A stretch of DNA of 44,543 nucleotides from Guillardia theta CCMP2712. Taxonomy: Eukaryota > Cryptophyceae > Pyrenomonadales > Geminigeraceae. The notes beneath the pieces are model-generated. The model did not search any database. It was not told the DNA's origin and saw only the letters and a program-made list of their open reading frames with translations. How positions within the stretch are numbered: position 1 is the first letter of the stretch; every line of letters starts with the position of its first letter. Location: assembly GCF_000315625.1 (NCBI RefSeq), contig NW_005434596.1, positions 375,389 to 419,931 on the forward strand, written 5' to 3'. Below, in pieces: positions 19,518 through 30,038 of this stretch. Position numbers and translations under genes: made by a program.

Positions 19518-22500
19518 TCATGCAAGGTTGCTGTCCAACCCCCCCCACCGCCCTAGCACATCCTCTAGTTTCTTCCTCTCCACAGGCTGCCGTCTTGGTC
19601 AGACGCTTGGAGACAGACAGGCAGGGAGAGCGGAATGGAGAGAGAGGGAAGGGAGAGCAGCGAGGGAGCGAGGGCAGGGAGACAAGAAAGGAGCGAGGGA
19701 GGGCTGGTAGGCAGCAACCAAGACAGATAGCAAGAGAAAGAGTCTAGGCAGTAAGAGGAAGGAGGAAGAGACATAGCACAGGGAGCAAGAGAGAGGCAGG
19801 GAGGGAAGTTACTTTGGTGATGTAGTCGTCCATGCCCGACGCCAAGCATTTCTCCCTGTCGCCCTTCATCGCGTTGGCTGTCACCGCTATGATCGGCGTT
19901 TTCTGCAGCATCACGTCAAACTCAGTCAGTCTCACATTCTCAGCTCGTTCACCTGATTCGGTCCAGTTCGTTGTCTGATGTTCTCTGTCGCCTGACAAAC
20001 CCTTGATCAGAGACGCTCCTCCTCCAACTCCCCTGCTAAACTGTCTTCCACCCCCTCCTTTTGCACTCCCCTCCTCCATCTGGTTTCTTCCATCTCACTC
20101 CCTTGTTCCTCCTTCAATCTGCACAAGTCACCTGCCATCCATCCATGATGGGCATGTTGCAGTCCATGAGGATGACGTCATAGAGTCTGCTGCTCGTGAT
20201 GTTTACTGCCTCCAGCCCGTTCTCGACCGCCTCCATCCTGCTCAACATCAGCGACGGCGCTGAGGAGCGTTGGTCCCACCTGTGTCCCAGCTTGATCAGC
20301 ATGGCCTCCAGCAGCCTCCTGTTGGCCCAGTGATCTTCAACGATGAGGATCCGCATCTGCAGCAGCGTCACTTTGACAACTTGTAAGACAAGCTGTGAGC
20401 TGCCTGTCCAGGTGCTCTTCCACCCTCGACAACTTGAGGCTCGTCCGGCTGTTGAGAGTCCTCGCGAGCCTGCTGAGCAGAGCTGGGGGCTTGCAGGAGC
20501 AGGGCAAGAGACTCTTTCTTGAGGGGTTTCATTACCAACCGGTCGAAGGCAAGACCGTCAAGCCTGGAGTTCTGTAAGCAGACATGCAGGAACGAGCAGG
20601 AGAGGTCAAGAGAGAGAGAAGGTAGCTAGGGAAGGGAGAGAGCAGGGAGCTAGGAAAGGCGTTTAAGCTTGTCAACTCACCACGGTAGCATATCCTCATC
20701 TGCCATTCCAAAGATACGAACACTTGTTCGGTGAGCTTCGATGAGTTGCTGCTTCAACTTGCCGAGCTGAACTTGAGTTTCGACCGCATCATGAATAGAA
20801 AACAAGATGCAACGAAACTTTGCAAGCTTGGAATGCGACATGAAGTCATCAAATGTGTCTACAATCTCGAAGTCCATTCCTGTCTGTTTCAAAATCCCTT
20901 TGAGAATTACTTTCTGGGTTTTCACTGTCTCATAAATGAGAACGCTTGAAGGTAATTCGGCTTTTGCGACATGATTTGTTGTTGTTAAATTGTTCTTGGG
21001 CATCTCTCTGTGTATCCGCTTGCTCACCATCCACTTATTCACCACCGCGAGCAGCTGGTCTTTCCTGACAGGCTTGGAGATCAAGTCCGTCATCCCTGCC
21101 GCCCAGAACTTAGCTGTGTCGTCAGAGGCGGCAGCTCCCGTGATCCCGATGATCGTCAGCGGCCTCGTCGCTCCTCCCGCTGCTTCATTCGCACGGATCT
21201 GCGCAGTGGCCTCCCACCCCGTCAGCTTGGGCATGAAGCCATCCATGAGGACCACGTCGTACTCAATCGTACTGATAGCATGCACAGCGTCAGCTCCGTC
21301 CTGTGCCTCTTCCACATCGTAACCCGCCTTCTTCAGCATAGACTTGAGGAGCATCCTTTGCCCATGATCGTCGTCGACAACCAAGACTCGTCCAGTTAGA
21401 GCATGTTGTACCGGTAGGACCGCGTGGTTGATGTGAGGAGTCACCTGGGCTGGTGCTGTTTCGCCTTTCCAGTGATTTGTGACGATTCCCGTGCGAACGT
21501 GAGACTTTTGCTCGAGTAGAATCAAATTAACGTCATGCCTCGTCAGCGGCCTTGCCAAGCAGACATTAAAGCCAGCCTCCAAGCAAGCGCAGCTCTCCTT
21601 CGAGTAGATGTCGTCGACGACTCCAACTACGATCAGTCTGTTCCTGTCGGGAAAGTCTTTCTCAATCTTTCTGACCTGCTCAACAATCGTGAAGCTTGTT
21701 TCCCCATCGCCTGTCTTTGCATCCCCTAAATCCAGATCGAGGAAGAGAATGTCGAAATTCCATCCATTGCCACACTGCTTGATGACGTGGGAGAGTTCCG
21801 TGGTGCTTGCGCATGCCATACACTCATGCGACTCTCGCATCAGCATGGCCTTCAGCACCATTCGCTGCGTAACATCATTGATGGCGATCAAGATCTTAGT
21901 GCCTTCTTGATCCCTCGAGACAAAGTTCATTTCAGGAGCTGCGGTCAATTTGTTTGACATGCTGTTGTCTTCCAACAGGCAGCTCTGAAACAGTTCTCCT
22001 GAGACCTCAAACAAGGCGTCACCAAGAATTGCCAGACGAGACGGACGGCTGAGCACGACACATCTTGGAATATTTCGAAACTCAGCCGATCGGCTCAGCT
22101 GAGTGATAGGACAGAGTACCAAACAACTGACTCCTGTGTACTTTGCTGATATTTCTTTCAAAGAGTTGTACATCGATTGCAAATTCTCACCCATCCCAGA
22201 GTCCTGTTGTTTCATGATGCTCATGTTCTGCTCATTGGAAATGGAAGGACAAACTATCATGATGATCTTGGCATTATCCGAGGAAAATGACACGTTCGAC
22301 ATCCGGTCGACAGCCTTCACATTGTAGTCGAGCCCTTGAATGCACTTCATCATGGAGTATCGCAGAGTCTCGTTGCCGGCAACTAGAACCACCTCTGTTT
22401 CAACCGATTGCGAGTTCCTCTTGGTACCTTGAACGTGATAGTCGTCAGCCCGTTGGAAGGTGGCGGTGAACCAGAAGAGCGAGCCTTGTCCCATCGAGCT

Positions 22501-25500
22501 GCTGACCCCCATCGAGCCATTCATGAGCTCGGCAAACTGCTTTGAGATGGCTAGGCCGAGGCCCGTTCCTCCGTAGCTGCGGGTGGTTGAGGAATCCACC
22601 TGGGAGAAGCGGTTGAAGAGCTTCTTTTGCCCTTCCTCGGAGATTCCGATCCCCGAGTCGTACACCTTGAACCGGAATGTCACGTGAGAGCAAGACAGGT
22701 CGTCTGCCTCCACCAGCAGGTAGACTTGCCCCTGGTGTGTGAACTTGATTGCGTTGGACAGAAGGTTCAGCAGAATCTGTCGCAGCCGGTCAGGATCTCC
22801 TTTGACCCCAGTGTGCAGCATAGGATCCAAATACAAACAGATCTCCAGCCCTTTCACGAGGGCCTTGGATGCGATGGAATCTATGGCGTCCTCCAGCACT
22901 TGTCGGAGATCGAACTCCACAGACGTGAGCTCGAGCTTGCCGGCTTCGATCTTGGTCAAGTCCAGGATGTCGTTGATCAGGATCAGCAGCGATTCGGAAG
23001 AGTTCATCGTCTGTTCCGCAAATCTTCGTTGCTCGATGGAGAGGTTTGTGTCCAACAGCATCTGGCTCATCCCCATGATTACATTCAGCGGTGTTCGCAT
23101 CTCATGGGACATGGTCGCCAGGAACTGCGACTTAGCATCGTTGGCTGCTTGTGCCTGGAAGAGCAAAGTCTCCTGCTCCATCAACTTTCGCATGTCCGTG
23201 ATGTCTTGTCCCACCCCAATGACCCCGATGATGGCGCCACTCATGTCTCGTCGAGTCGTTGCGTTCAAGAGAAGCTCGACCCGACGATTGTCCTTGGTAA
23301 AGATTGGGAATTCGAAGTTGGCAGCTTCTCGTCCCTTGAGTGCATTTTGTAGGACATTGCGGACTGAATTGCGAAATTCAGCTGTGATGTAGACTTCAAC
23401 TAGATCCCGTCCGAACACTTCCTTTCTTGAGTAGCCTGTGATTTCGACCGCCTTGTTGTTCCACTCGTTGACCTTTCCGTCTGCATCGATGCCGAAAATA
23501 GGAGCGTTCGCAGTATCGATAAACGTCTGAAGCTCTTGAGCGACTCTGGTTTTCTCTTCTTCAACGCGCTTGCGTTCGGTTATGTTCTGACCTACTCCAA
23601 TCACTCCCACGGGTCGACCATTGCTATCTCGGCGAGTGGTAGCGTTCAGTAACACCTCAACTCGCTGATTGTCCTTGGTGAACAAAGGAAACTCGAAGTT
23701 CGCAGTCTCGTTGCCAACAAGCGCAGCATCTAGAACTTCTTTGACCCTCTCCTTATATTCTTCAGTGATGTACACCTCCACCAAGCTCTGCCCCATCACC
23801 TCCTCGCTCGAGAAGCCCGTGATCTCTGCTGCCTTGTTGTTCCACTCGTTCACCCGCCCAAGCACATCGATGCCGAGGATCGGAGCATTGGCGGTGTCGA
23901 TGAACGTCTGAAGCTCCCGGGCTACCCGCACCTTCTCCTCTTCAGCAATTTTTCTCTCAGTGATGTCTTGACCTACTCCAATCACTCCCACCACCTTCCC
24001 GCTGACGTCCCTACGGGTGGTAGCGTTCAGTAACACCTCAACTCGCTGATTGTCCTTGGTGTACAAAGGAAATTCGAAGTTCGCAGTACACAAACCAGAA
24101 AGGGCATTATCTAGAACTCGTCTGACTGAGGATCGGAACTCTTCCGTGATGTACACCTCCACCAAGCTCTGCCCCATCACCTCCTCGCTCGAGAAGCCCG
24201 TGATCTCTGCTGCCTTGTTGTTCCACTCGTTCACCCGCCCCAGCACATCGATGCCGAGGATCGGAGCATTGGCGGTGTCGATGAACGTCTGGAGCTCCTG
24301 TGCTACCCGCGCCTTCTCCTCTTCTGCGTACTTTCTCTCGCTGATGTCTTGTCCAACACCAATCACTCCCACCACCTTCCCGCTGACGTCCCTACGGGTG
24401 GTAGCGTTCAGTAACACCTCAACTCGCTGCTTCTCCTTGGTGTACATGGGAAACTCGAAGTTCGCAGTCTCATTCCCCCTCAAGGCATTATCAAGCACCT
24501 CCTTGACAGAAATTTGATATTCCTCGGTGATAAATTCTTGCACTAAGTCTCTTCCAATCACCTCCTCGCTCGAGAAGCCCGTGATCTCTGCTGCCTTGTT
24601 GTTCCACTCGTTCACCCGCCCAAGCGCATCGATGCCGAGGATCGGAGCATTGGCGGTGTCGATGAACGTCTGGAGCTCCTGTGCAACCCGAGCTTTCTCA
24701 ATTTCAATTCTCTTCCTCTCAGTGATGTCTTGACCTACTCCAATCACTCCCACCACCTTCCCGCTGACGTCCCTACGGGTGGTAGCGTTCAGTAACACCT
24801 CAACTCGCTGCTTCTCCTTGGTGTACATGGGAAACTCGAAGTTCGCAGTCTCATTCCCCCTCAAGGCATTATCAAGCACCTCCTTGACAGAAATTTGATA
24901 TTCCTCGGTGATAAATTCTTGCACTAAGTCTCTTCCAATCACCTCCTCGCTCGAGAAGCCCGTGATCTCTGCTGCCTTGTTGTTCCACTCGTTCACCCGC
25001 CCAAGTACATCGATGCCGAGGATCGGAGCATTGGCGGTGTCGATGAACGTCTGGAGCTCCTGTGCAACCCGAGCTTTCTCGATTTCAATCACCTTTCGCT
25101 CAGTGATGTCTTGTCCAACACCAAGCACACCAATAACATGCAAGTTCAAATCTCTGCGCGACGTGGCGTTCAGCAAGAACTCAATTCTCCTATTTTCCTT
25201 GGTGTACAAAGGAAATTCAAAATTTGCAGCCTCCTTTCCTTTAAGCGCATTGGACAAAACGTGCTGTACTGATTCCTGATTCTCTGGTCTCACAAATTCC
25301 TTGACGAAGTCCTTACCAAGGGTTTCTTCTTTCGTGTATCCAGTGATTTGAGCTGCCATGTCATTCCATTCGTTGATGAATCCATCGGTATCGATTCCGA
25401 AAATCGGAGCATTCGCAGATTGGATGAATCTTTGTAACTCATCGGCTACCCGAGCTTTCTCCACCTCAATCTTTTTTCGCTCGGATATGTCCTGTCCAAC

Positions 25501-27189
25501 CCCTATCAGTCCGACCACTCTCCCAGATGGAATCATTCGAGGGGAGGTGCTTAAGAGCACATCAACGCACCTCTTCCGTTTGGTACACAAACAAAATTCA
25601 ATGTTCTCTATGCTTGATCCTTGCAGAGTTGTCCGCAACGTATTTTGCACGATTGCCTTGAATTCGTCAGGAATCAGCGTTTCCATGAAATTTTGACCAA
25701 GCAATTCTTGCTTTGAGTAACCCGTCAATTCAGAAATTTTCTTATTCCATTCATTGATGAAACCTTCCTCGTCTACACCAAAGATAGGGGTGTTCGTGTT
25801 CTCAATGAAATGATACAGTTGTTCCACCATTCTTGATCGTTCCAACTCATCGTGTTTGCGTTCAGTTATGTCTTGTCCAATTCCAAAAAAGCCTACAACA
25901 CTCCCTTCGGTATTGAAGCGCTTTGTCACGTTCAACAAAATGCAAACAAAGTGCCCTTGTCGCGTGCGCATTTCAATTTCAAAGTTTGTCATCGAATTGC
26001 CATTCAAAATGGACTTGAAAATAGATTTTGAGGTTTTGACATGATCCTCAGACAAAAATTCAAAGAAACTTTTCCCAACCACATCTTTCTCCGAGAAGTT
26101 GGTGATCTGGGCAGCCCCATCATTCCATTCTGTAATGTTTCCCTCGAGATCTAAGGAAAATATAGGCGCATTTGCCGTGCGAAGTGAATTGACCCATTGG
26201 TTGGCAATATCATCGTGAATTCCATGGCTGCCGCTGACAGAAATTCTCTTGCCTGCACAAATCACCCTGGCTGCATGCTCCGGACCCTCTAGCTGTGGAT
26301 CAAGGCTGAAACTGAATTGACTGGAATTTCCTTTGACACTCTTCAGACAGACTTCAACAGATTGAACTTTCTTTCGATTCATGGAATGCTCGAGAGCCAA
26401 TAAAAATCTATGATTAGCTTCGGAATCCAAAAATGTCTGGGCAAAATTCTGGTTCAACGCATCTTCTCGCAACACACCGGTTGTCTCCACCATGATTCTA
26501 TTCCAGCCTAGAATCATTCCATTCGAATCAAGTTCCATGATAGGATTCGTGGTGCTATCTGCCATTTCTTCAGCTGTCTTCAATCTGTTCAACAGTCTGT
26601 CCTCGAATTCCTTAATCTCAGTTATGTCCTGGCAGATGCAAAAGGTGCCACAGCAACTTCCGGAGTTCCATCTGGGAGAAGCTGAGACGACGATATGCAC
26701 GCATCCTTTGGAAGCAGATCTCTCGTTCGATGGAACAGACAACTGAATGCTGCTCATCTGATGCCCTCCGCAAGCCAGACCAATCCATGATGTCACCTGC
26801 TACACGTTTGAACAATATCACACAGGGAGATCCCATACCTGAGAGTTTGCACTTTGACGGCCTAGAAGATCCGCAAAGAGCATTCCCATAGCTTGGAGCT
26901 TTGTAAGACCAAACAGCGACTGTGACTGTCTGTTCCATACATCTATTCTGCCCTCGGCGTCCAAGCCGAATATGGCTGTTCCCACACTGTCTATGAATTC
27001 CCTGATCTCGCAGGAGCCCATCAGGCTCTCAACCAACTTTGTTTCCAGCAAACAAGAGCGTTGAAGTCTCAGTTCCGCACATTCAGTCTGAGCATCATCC
27101 CGTTCCCTCCTTGTTTTCTCTAGCTCTTCATCCATTCTTCCCCTTTCTGAGGGATGATGTTGTCTGGTCTTGTCACCCGCTCCTTTCAT
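19518..27189 (-). CDS. Giant hybrid histidine kinase: about 10 PAS, HisKA-HATPase, about 5 receivers
   Basis: A multi-step phosphorelay sensor. Eight exons in phase: 27189-26839, 26796-20681, 20563-20434, 20356-20280, 20237-20132, 19991-19953, 19902-19813 and 19586-19518 (2325 residues). About ten PAS modules span residues 50-1330 at a spacing near 127; copies 6-9 are almost identical ([18 protein letters not shown]). Each ends in [10 protein letters not shown]-like linkers. The kinase core follows: H-box SHEMRTPLN (His1348), N-box [19 protein letters not shown] and [10 protein letters not shown]. Then come a degenerate receiver, a receiver with FLDLDLGD, a canonical receiver (VVDDDHG; Asp1969 in VVLMDGFMP), a degenerate one with no phospho-Asp but a KP motif, and a final canonical receiver (RILIVEDH; Asp2250 in [19 protein letters not shown]) split over five small exons. 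No membrane segment is seen, so it is probably soluble. No LOV cysteine motif is seen. The donor of exon 3 is the least certain. Confidence 0.93.
23450..25110. repeat. 381-bp tandem repeats encoding PAS modules
   Basis: The phrase GGAGCATTGGCGGTGTCGAT recurs at about 23882, 24263, 24644 and 25025, a 381-base (127-codon) period. Neighbouring copies are near-identical over hundreds of bases (for example 24360-24680 versus 24740-25060), which indicates recent duplication or gene conversion within the kinase gene. Confidence 0.9.
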
Positions 27190-28014
27190 ACAACCAACTC
27201 GTTCCTACTATGTCATCTCACTTCTGCTACTTTCGAGATGTTACCTTCTCCTCTCTGTCTGCCCTCCTTCGCATTTTCCTCACTCTCATCCTGCGACCAC
27301 TGCCATTTGTTTTGATCTTGTTCAGGAGGGTAGGGGTTGTTCAAGTGGGTGGGTGTTGGTGGAAGTCCGAAGGGTAGGGGTACATGATAAGATGGCCACA
27401 GGGGGGTCATAGCATACACCGGTCATACAAAACAAGCCTCTCTTGCCCTTTTGACTGTCAGTGATGTAGCAGATGAAATGGGTACGGTGAGGGATTGATT
27501 TTGGAGGGGGTGGGGTATTTGGGGCTATACGACTAGGGGTACGTGCAGTTGAGTCGAGAGAGGAGGGTGTCCTGGAAGGGTCTTATCAGATTTGAATATG
27601 ATCTTGTGAAAATTTCAAAGTTTCATTCATATCTTCAAATAATGTTTCCTAAAACGAAAAAAGAGTGCATTCTTTTTTTCGTGTGGTAAGGTAGCTCAGC
27701 TCCCGAGATTTGTGACGCACAATTAAAATGTGTGAAAATATTCGAAAATACTCATGGAGAATTGAAAGCTTCTCTCAAACCATTGAAATCTGCTTCAACT
27801 CACAGATTGCTTTGCATTTCGCGAAAGAATAGCTTTTGGTTGTCAGCACCAAATGACCCCACCCTCTTCTGGTCAATCACAAAGGGGGGTGCTTATAGCA
27901 ACGAACCTGACAGGCATTCTCGTGGCCATGCCGTTTCTCTCATTGGCAAGTTGGCGGGCTTATCATCCGATGAGGACGCGGTCACGTTTCGAGTCAAGTT
28001 TGATTATTGACCCC
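27190..28014. other. Upstream region of the histidine kinase with GGGGTA cluster
   Basis: 27326-27551 contains repeated TAGGGGT, GGGGTA and GGGTGGGGTA words, the complement of the TACCCC cluster at 10430-10815. From 27590 the sequence is AT-richer with no motif. A 92-codon open frame (27732-28010) begins only at a non-ATG codon and has no protein-like signature, so it is not called. Confidence 0.5.
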
Positions 28015-28345
28015 CGGCAGTGGTGAGGCCGGGCCGGGCGGGCCGGGCGCCGGGCACCGCCGTGACCGACGGTCACCCGGTAGGGCCGTGACTACAGGCC
28101 CCCGGGGGCCGGCCGATCGGACTCCCGAGGGCCCGGCGGCTGAGTCACAACTGGCAACTTAAGTTCCCGGTCACTGGCACGGCGATATGCCAGTCTGAGG
28201 CCCGCCGATATTCAAGTACTGGTTGTTGCCCGTCAGTCACTCAGAGTCCCGAGTCCGGGCCCGCCGGGCCCGGGCCGAACCCGGCGGTCCGGGGACTGGT
28301 GTCAGTCAACTAAACAGTGAGGCACTGAGTGAGTAAGTAAATTGT
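28015..28345. other. GC-rich intergenic island D
   Basis: Abrupt switch from AT-rich DNA into GGGCCGGGCGGGCCGGGC-type sequence with GGTCAC, CAGTC, AAGTACTGG and CCCGGGCCG words, then an abrupt return to AT-rich sequence. Same style as islands A-C. No coding signal. Confidence 0.6.
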
Positions 28346-28501
28346 TAGTCAAGAGTCTCAGTTTTGTACCAATCAAAATTAAACGATTTGAGGTAAAACA
28401 TTTGACGAAGTTATCCCTGGAGATGTTTGATGAGTTGCTCAATCATGCTTTCAGTGCGAGAAGGGTCGAGAAATCTGCAAAATTGACAAAATCATATGAT
28501 T

Positions 28502-29645
28502 TCAACATGGATCAGCACAGATCAGCTCGTCATACTCAGCATTTCGAATTGCATTAGCAATCAGAATAGTTTTAGCGACGGAATCACTTTTGATCCAAAT
28601 CTGCAGAAACAAAAATAGCTTAGATCATAGATTAGTGAATTTGAAGACAACCCTTCCATTACATCCGACTGCAATTTCGTAGGCAAGATGACGACCCAAG
28701 CAGTTTACAACAACGTTTTCAGGAAGCAAGAGCGATCTGGCATAACTGAGGAGCTCAAATGTGTTAAATGACTTCCAAAGCACAAAAGAGAAAGGTATCG
28801 TGTCACCCGATTGAAGTTTCTATCATATGCCCTCCTTCCAATTCCCCAAAAACAGCCTGGCCAGTCATCCATCCCTGAAAATAAGATGAACAATGGCCTC
28901 GGCAAAAATTCGGAGTTACCTTCTTGTATGTCAAAGAAAGACAAGACAGCTCAGATTCTGCATCGCGATATGAGTTTGACACTCTGCAGTAAACCAGAGA
29001 TCTGCGCAAAGCTGTTAATTGGCATAAAATTTGTCGTTACATTTGACCCAATCTCCAGTTTAGGTTTGTTTCTTTTTGTTGCCCCTTCGAATGAAAGAGC
29101 AGACAGAACACCGTAACTGAGCATCGTTACTGCAGTTCCTTGATGAGTTTCAAAGTGCATCACCTGGGCCCTCGAACATCTAGACGATAATCTTCTGTTC
29201 TTTTATCTACCACAATTCCAATGACCAGGTCCTGAGCAGGAAAAAGCAGTGTGTCAGCAGACAAGCAGCTCTGAAGGAAGTCGACCTCATCGACGGGAAC
29301 ATATCGCTTCGTGTTGCTGTCAATCCACATTCGCATCTCAATTCCAGTTTTGCTCTGATTTTCTCCCTGTGAGTAAGTTCATTGAAAACATGCTGTCTGG
29401 CAACAACATCTCACCACTGTACGCAGTTGCCCTGCCCTAATTGCTACTAAGTTTTCGCCATCTTGTGAAATTCCACAACCAAACTGAAATGCATGATTCA
29501 ATATGGCGCATGCCCTTCAGAGGGTCAAAGTGAAAGGAAGAAGCAGTGATGATGGATCTCGTACTATCAAGAAGCACACCATTCTCTTAGACCGACTCTC
29601 CTGCATGGTCGCCACCACATCACCCGGCATCACTGTCTTCGCCAT
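28502..29645 (-). CDS. EXOSC3: Exosome complex subunit RRP40 (EXOSC3)
   Basis: A cap subunit of the 3'-5' RNA exosome with S1 and KH RNA-binding folds. Nine exons fit in phase: 29645-29580, 29483-29415, 29366-29286, 29231-29164, 29116-29048, 29001-28920, 28874-28807, 28745-28652 and 28600-28502 (231 residues, close to yeast Rrp40). Family signatures: VMPGDVVATM at the start; KRYVPV and DLVIGIV in the S1 part; LSFEGATKRNKP; LVYCRV with ELSC; and the KH signature AVGCNGRIWIKS followed by TILIANAI. Introns are about 42-77 nt, several with non-consensus +3 bases (GTCGAC, GTCAAA). The start is the first Met in frame (AAAATGG). No open frame of useful length covers most of this gene, so it is easily missed. 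Confidence 0.92.
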
Positions 29646-30038
29646 TTTCGGGTGGGCGAACAGCTTGAGAAGAATGTTTACTCAACTCAAGTCATGTTGA
29701 TGATTTCCTAAATTTATTCTTAAATCCAAATTTGATATCGAAATTTACCCTGAGTCGCTAAATTATTTCAACCAATTTGTTTTTGTTCTCACGTACCCTG
29801 GAACGAGCGCACATGCGAGAACGGATGCCCTCATCCCACCTCTCGTTCAGTTATCGAGCCCGCCTCTGCGCTCTATTCAGAGGCGAGCTTGGATTGGTTC
29901 AATGTCGTCGATGGGTTGTGGCAAGCCTGGATAGCTTGCTCCTCGCCTTCACCAGCGCTTCCTTCAATCCATGCTTCATCCCAGAGCACATGCCACTGAT
30001 CTCTTTCTTGCTCAGCTCTACTGCCAGCTCTGGAGGGA
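29646..30038. other. Divergent promoter region between EXOSC3 and the GH29-like gene
   Basis: AT-richer spacer between genes transcribed away from each other. No gene or distinct motif seen. Confidence 0.5.

Noticed and set aside
20114-20371. A separate small response-regulator gene downstream of the kinase
   Set aside because: All pieces of this receiver join in phase with the kinase exons (20563-19518), and no independent start fits.
22627-25279. Several open frames on the plus strand across the kinase gene
   Set aside because: Mirror images of the duplicated PAS and kinase codons; no start context or domain of their own.
19518-27189. LOV photoreceptor identity for the PAS array
   Set aside because: The modules lack the flavin-binding NCRFLQ motif with its cysteine, so a blue-light role is not supported.
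27732-28010. 92-codon frame upstream of island D
   Set aside because: Non-ATG start, no domain, and it ends exactly where the GC island begins.
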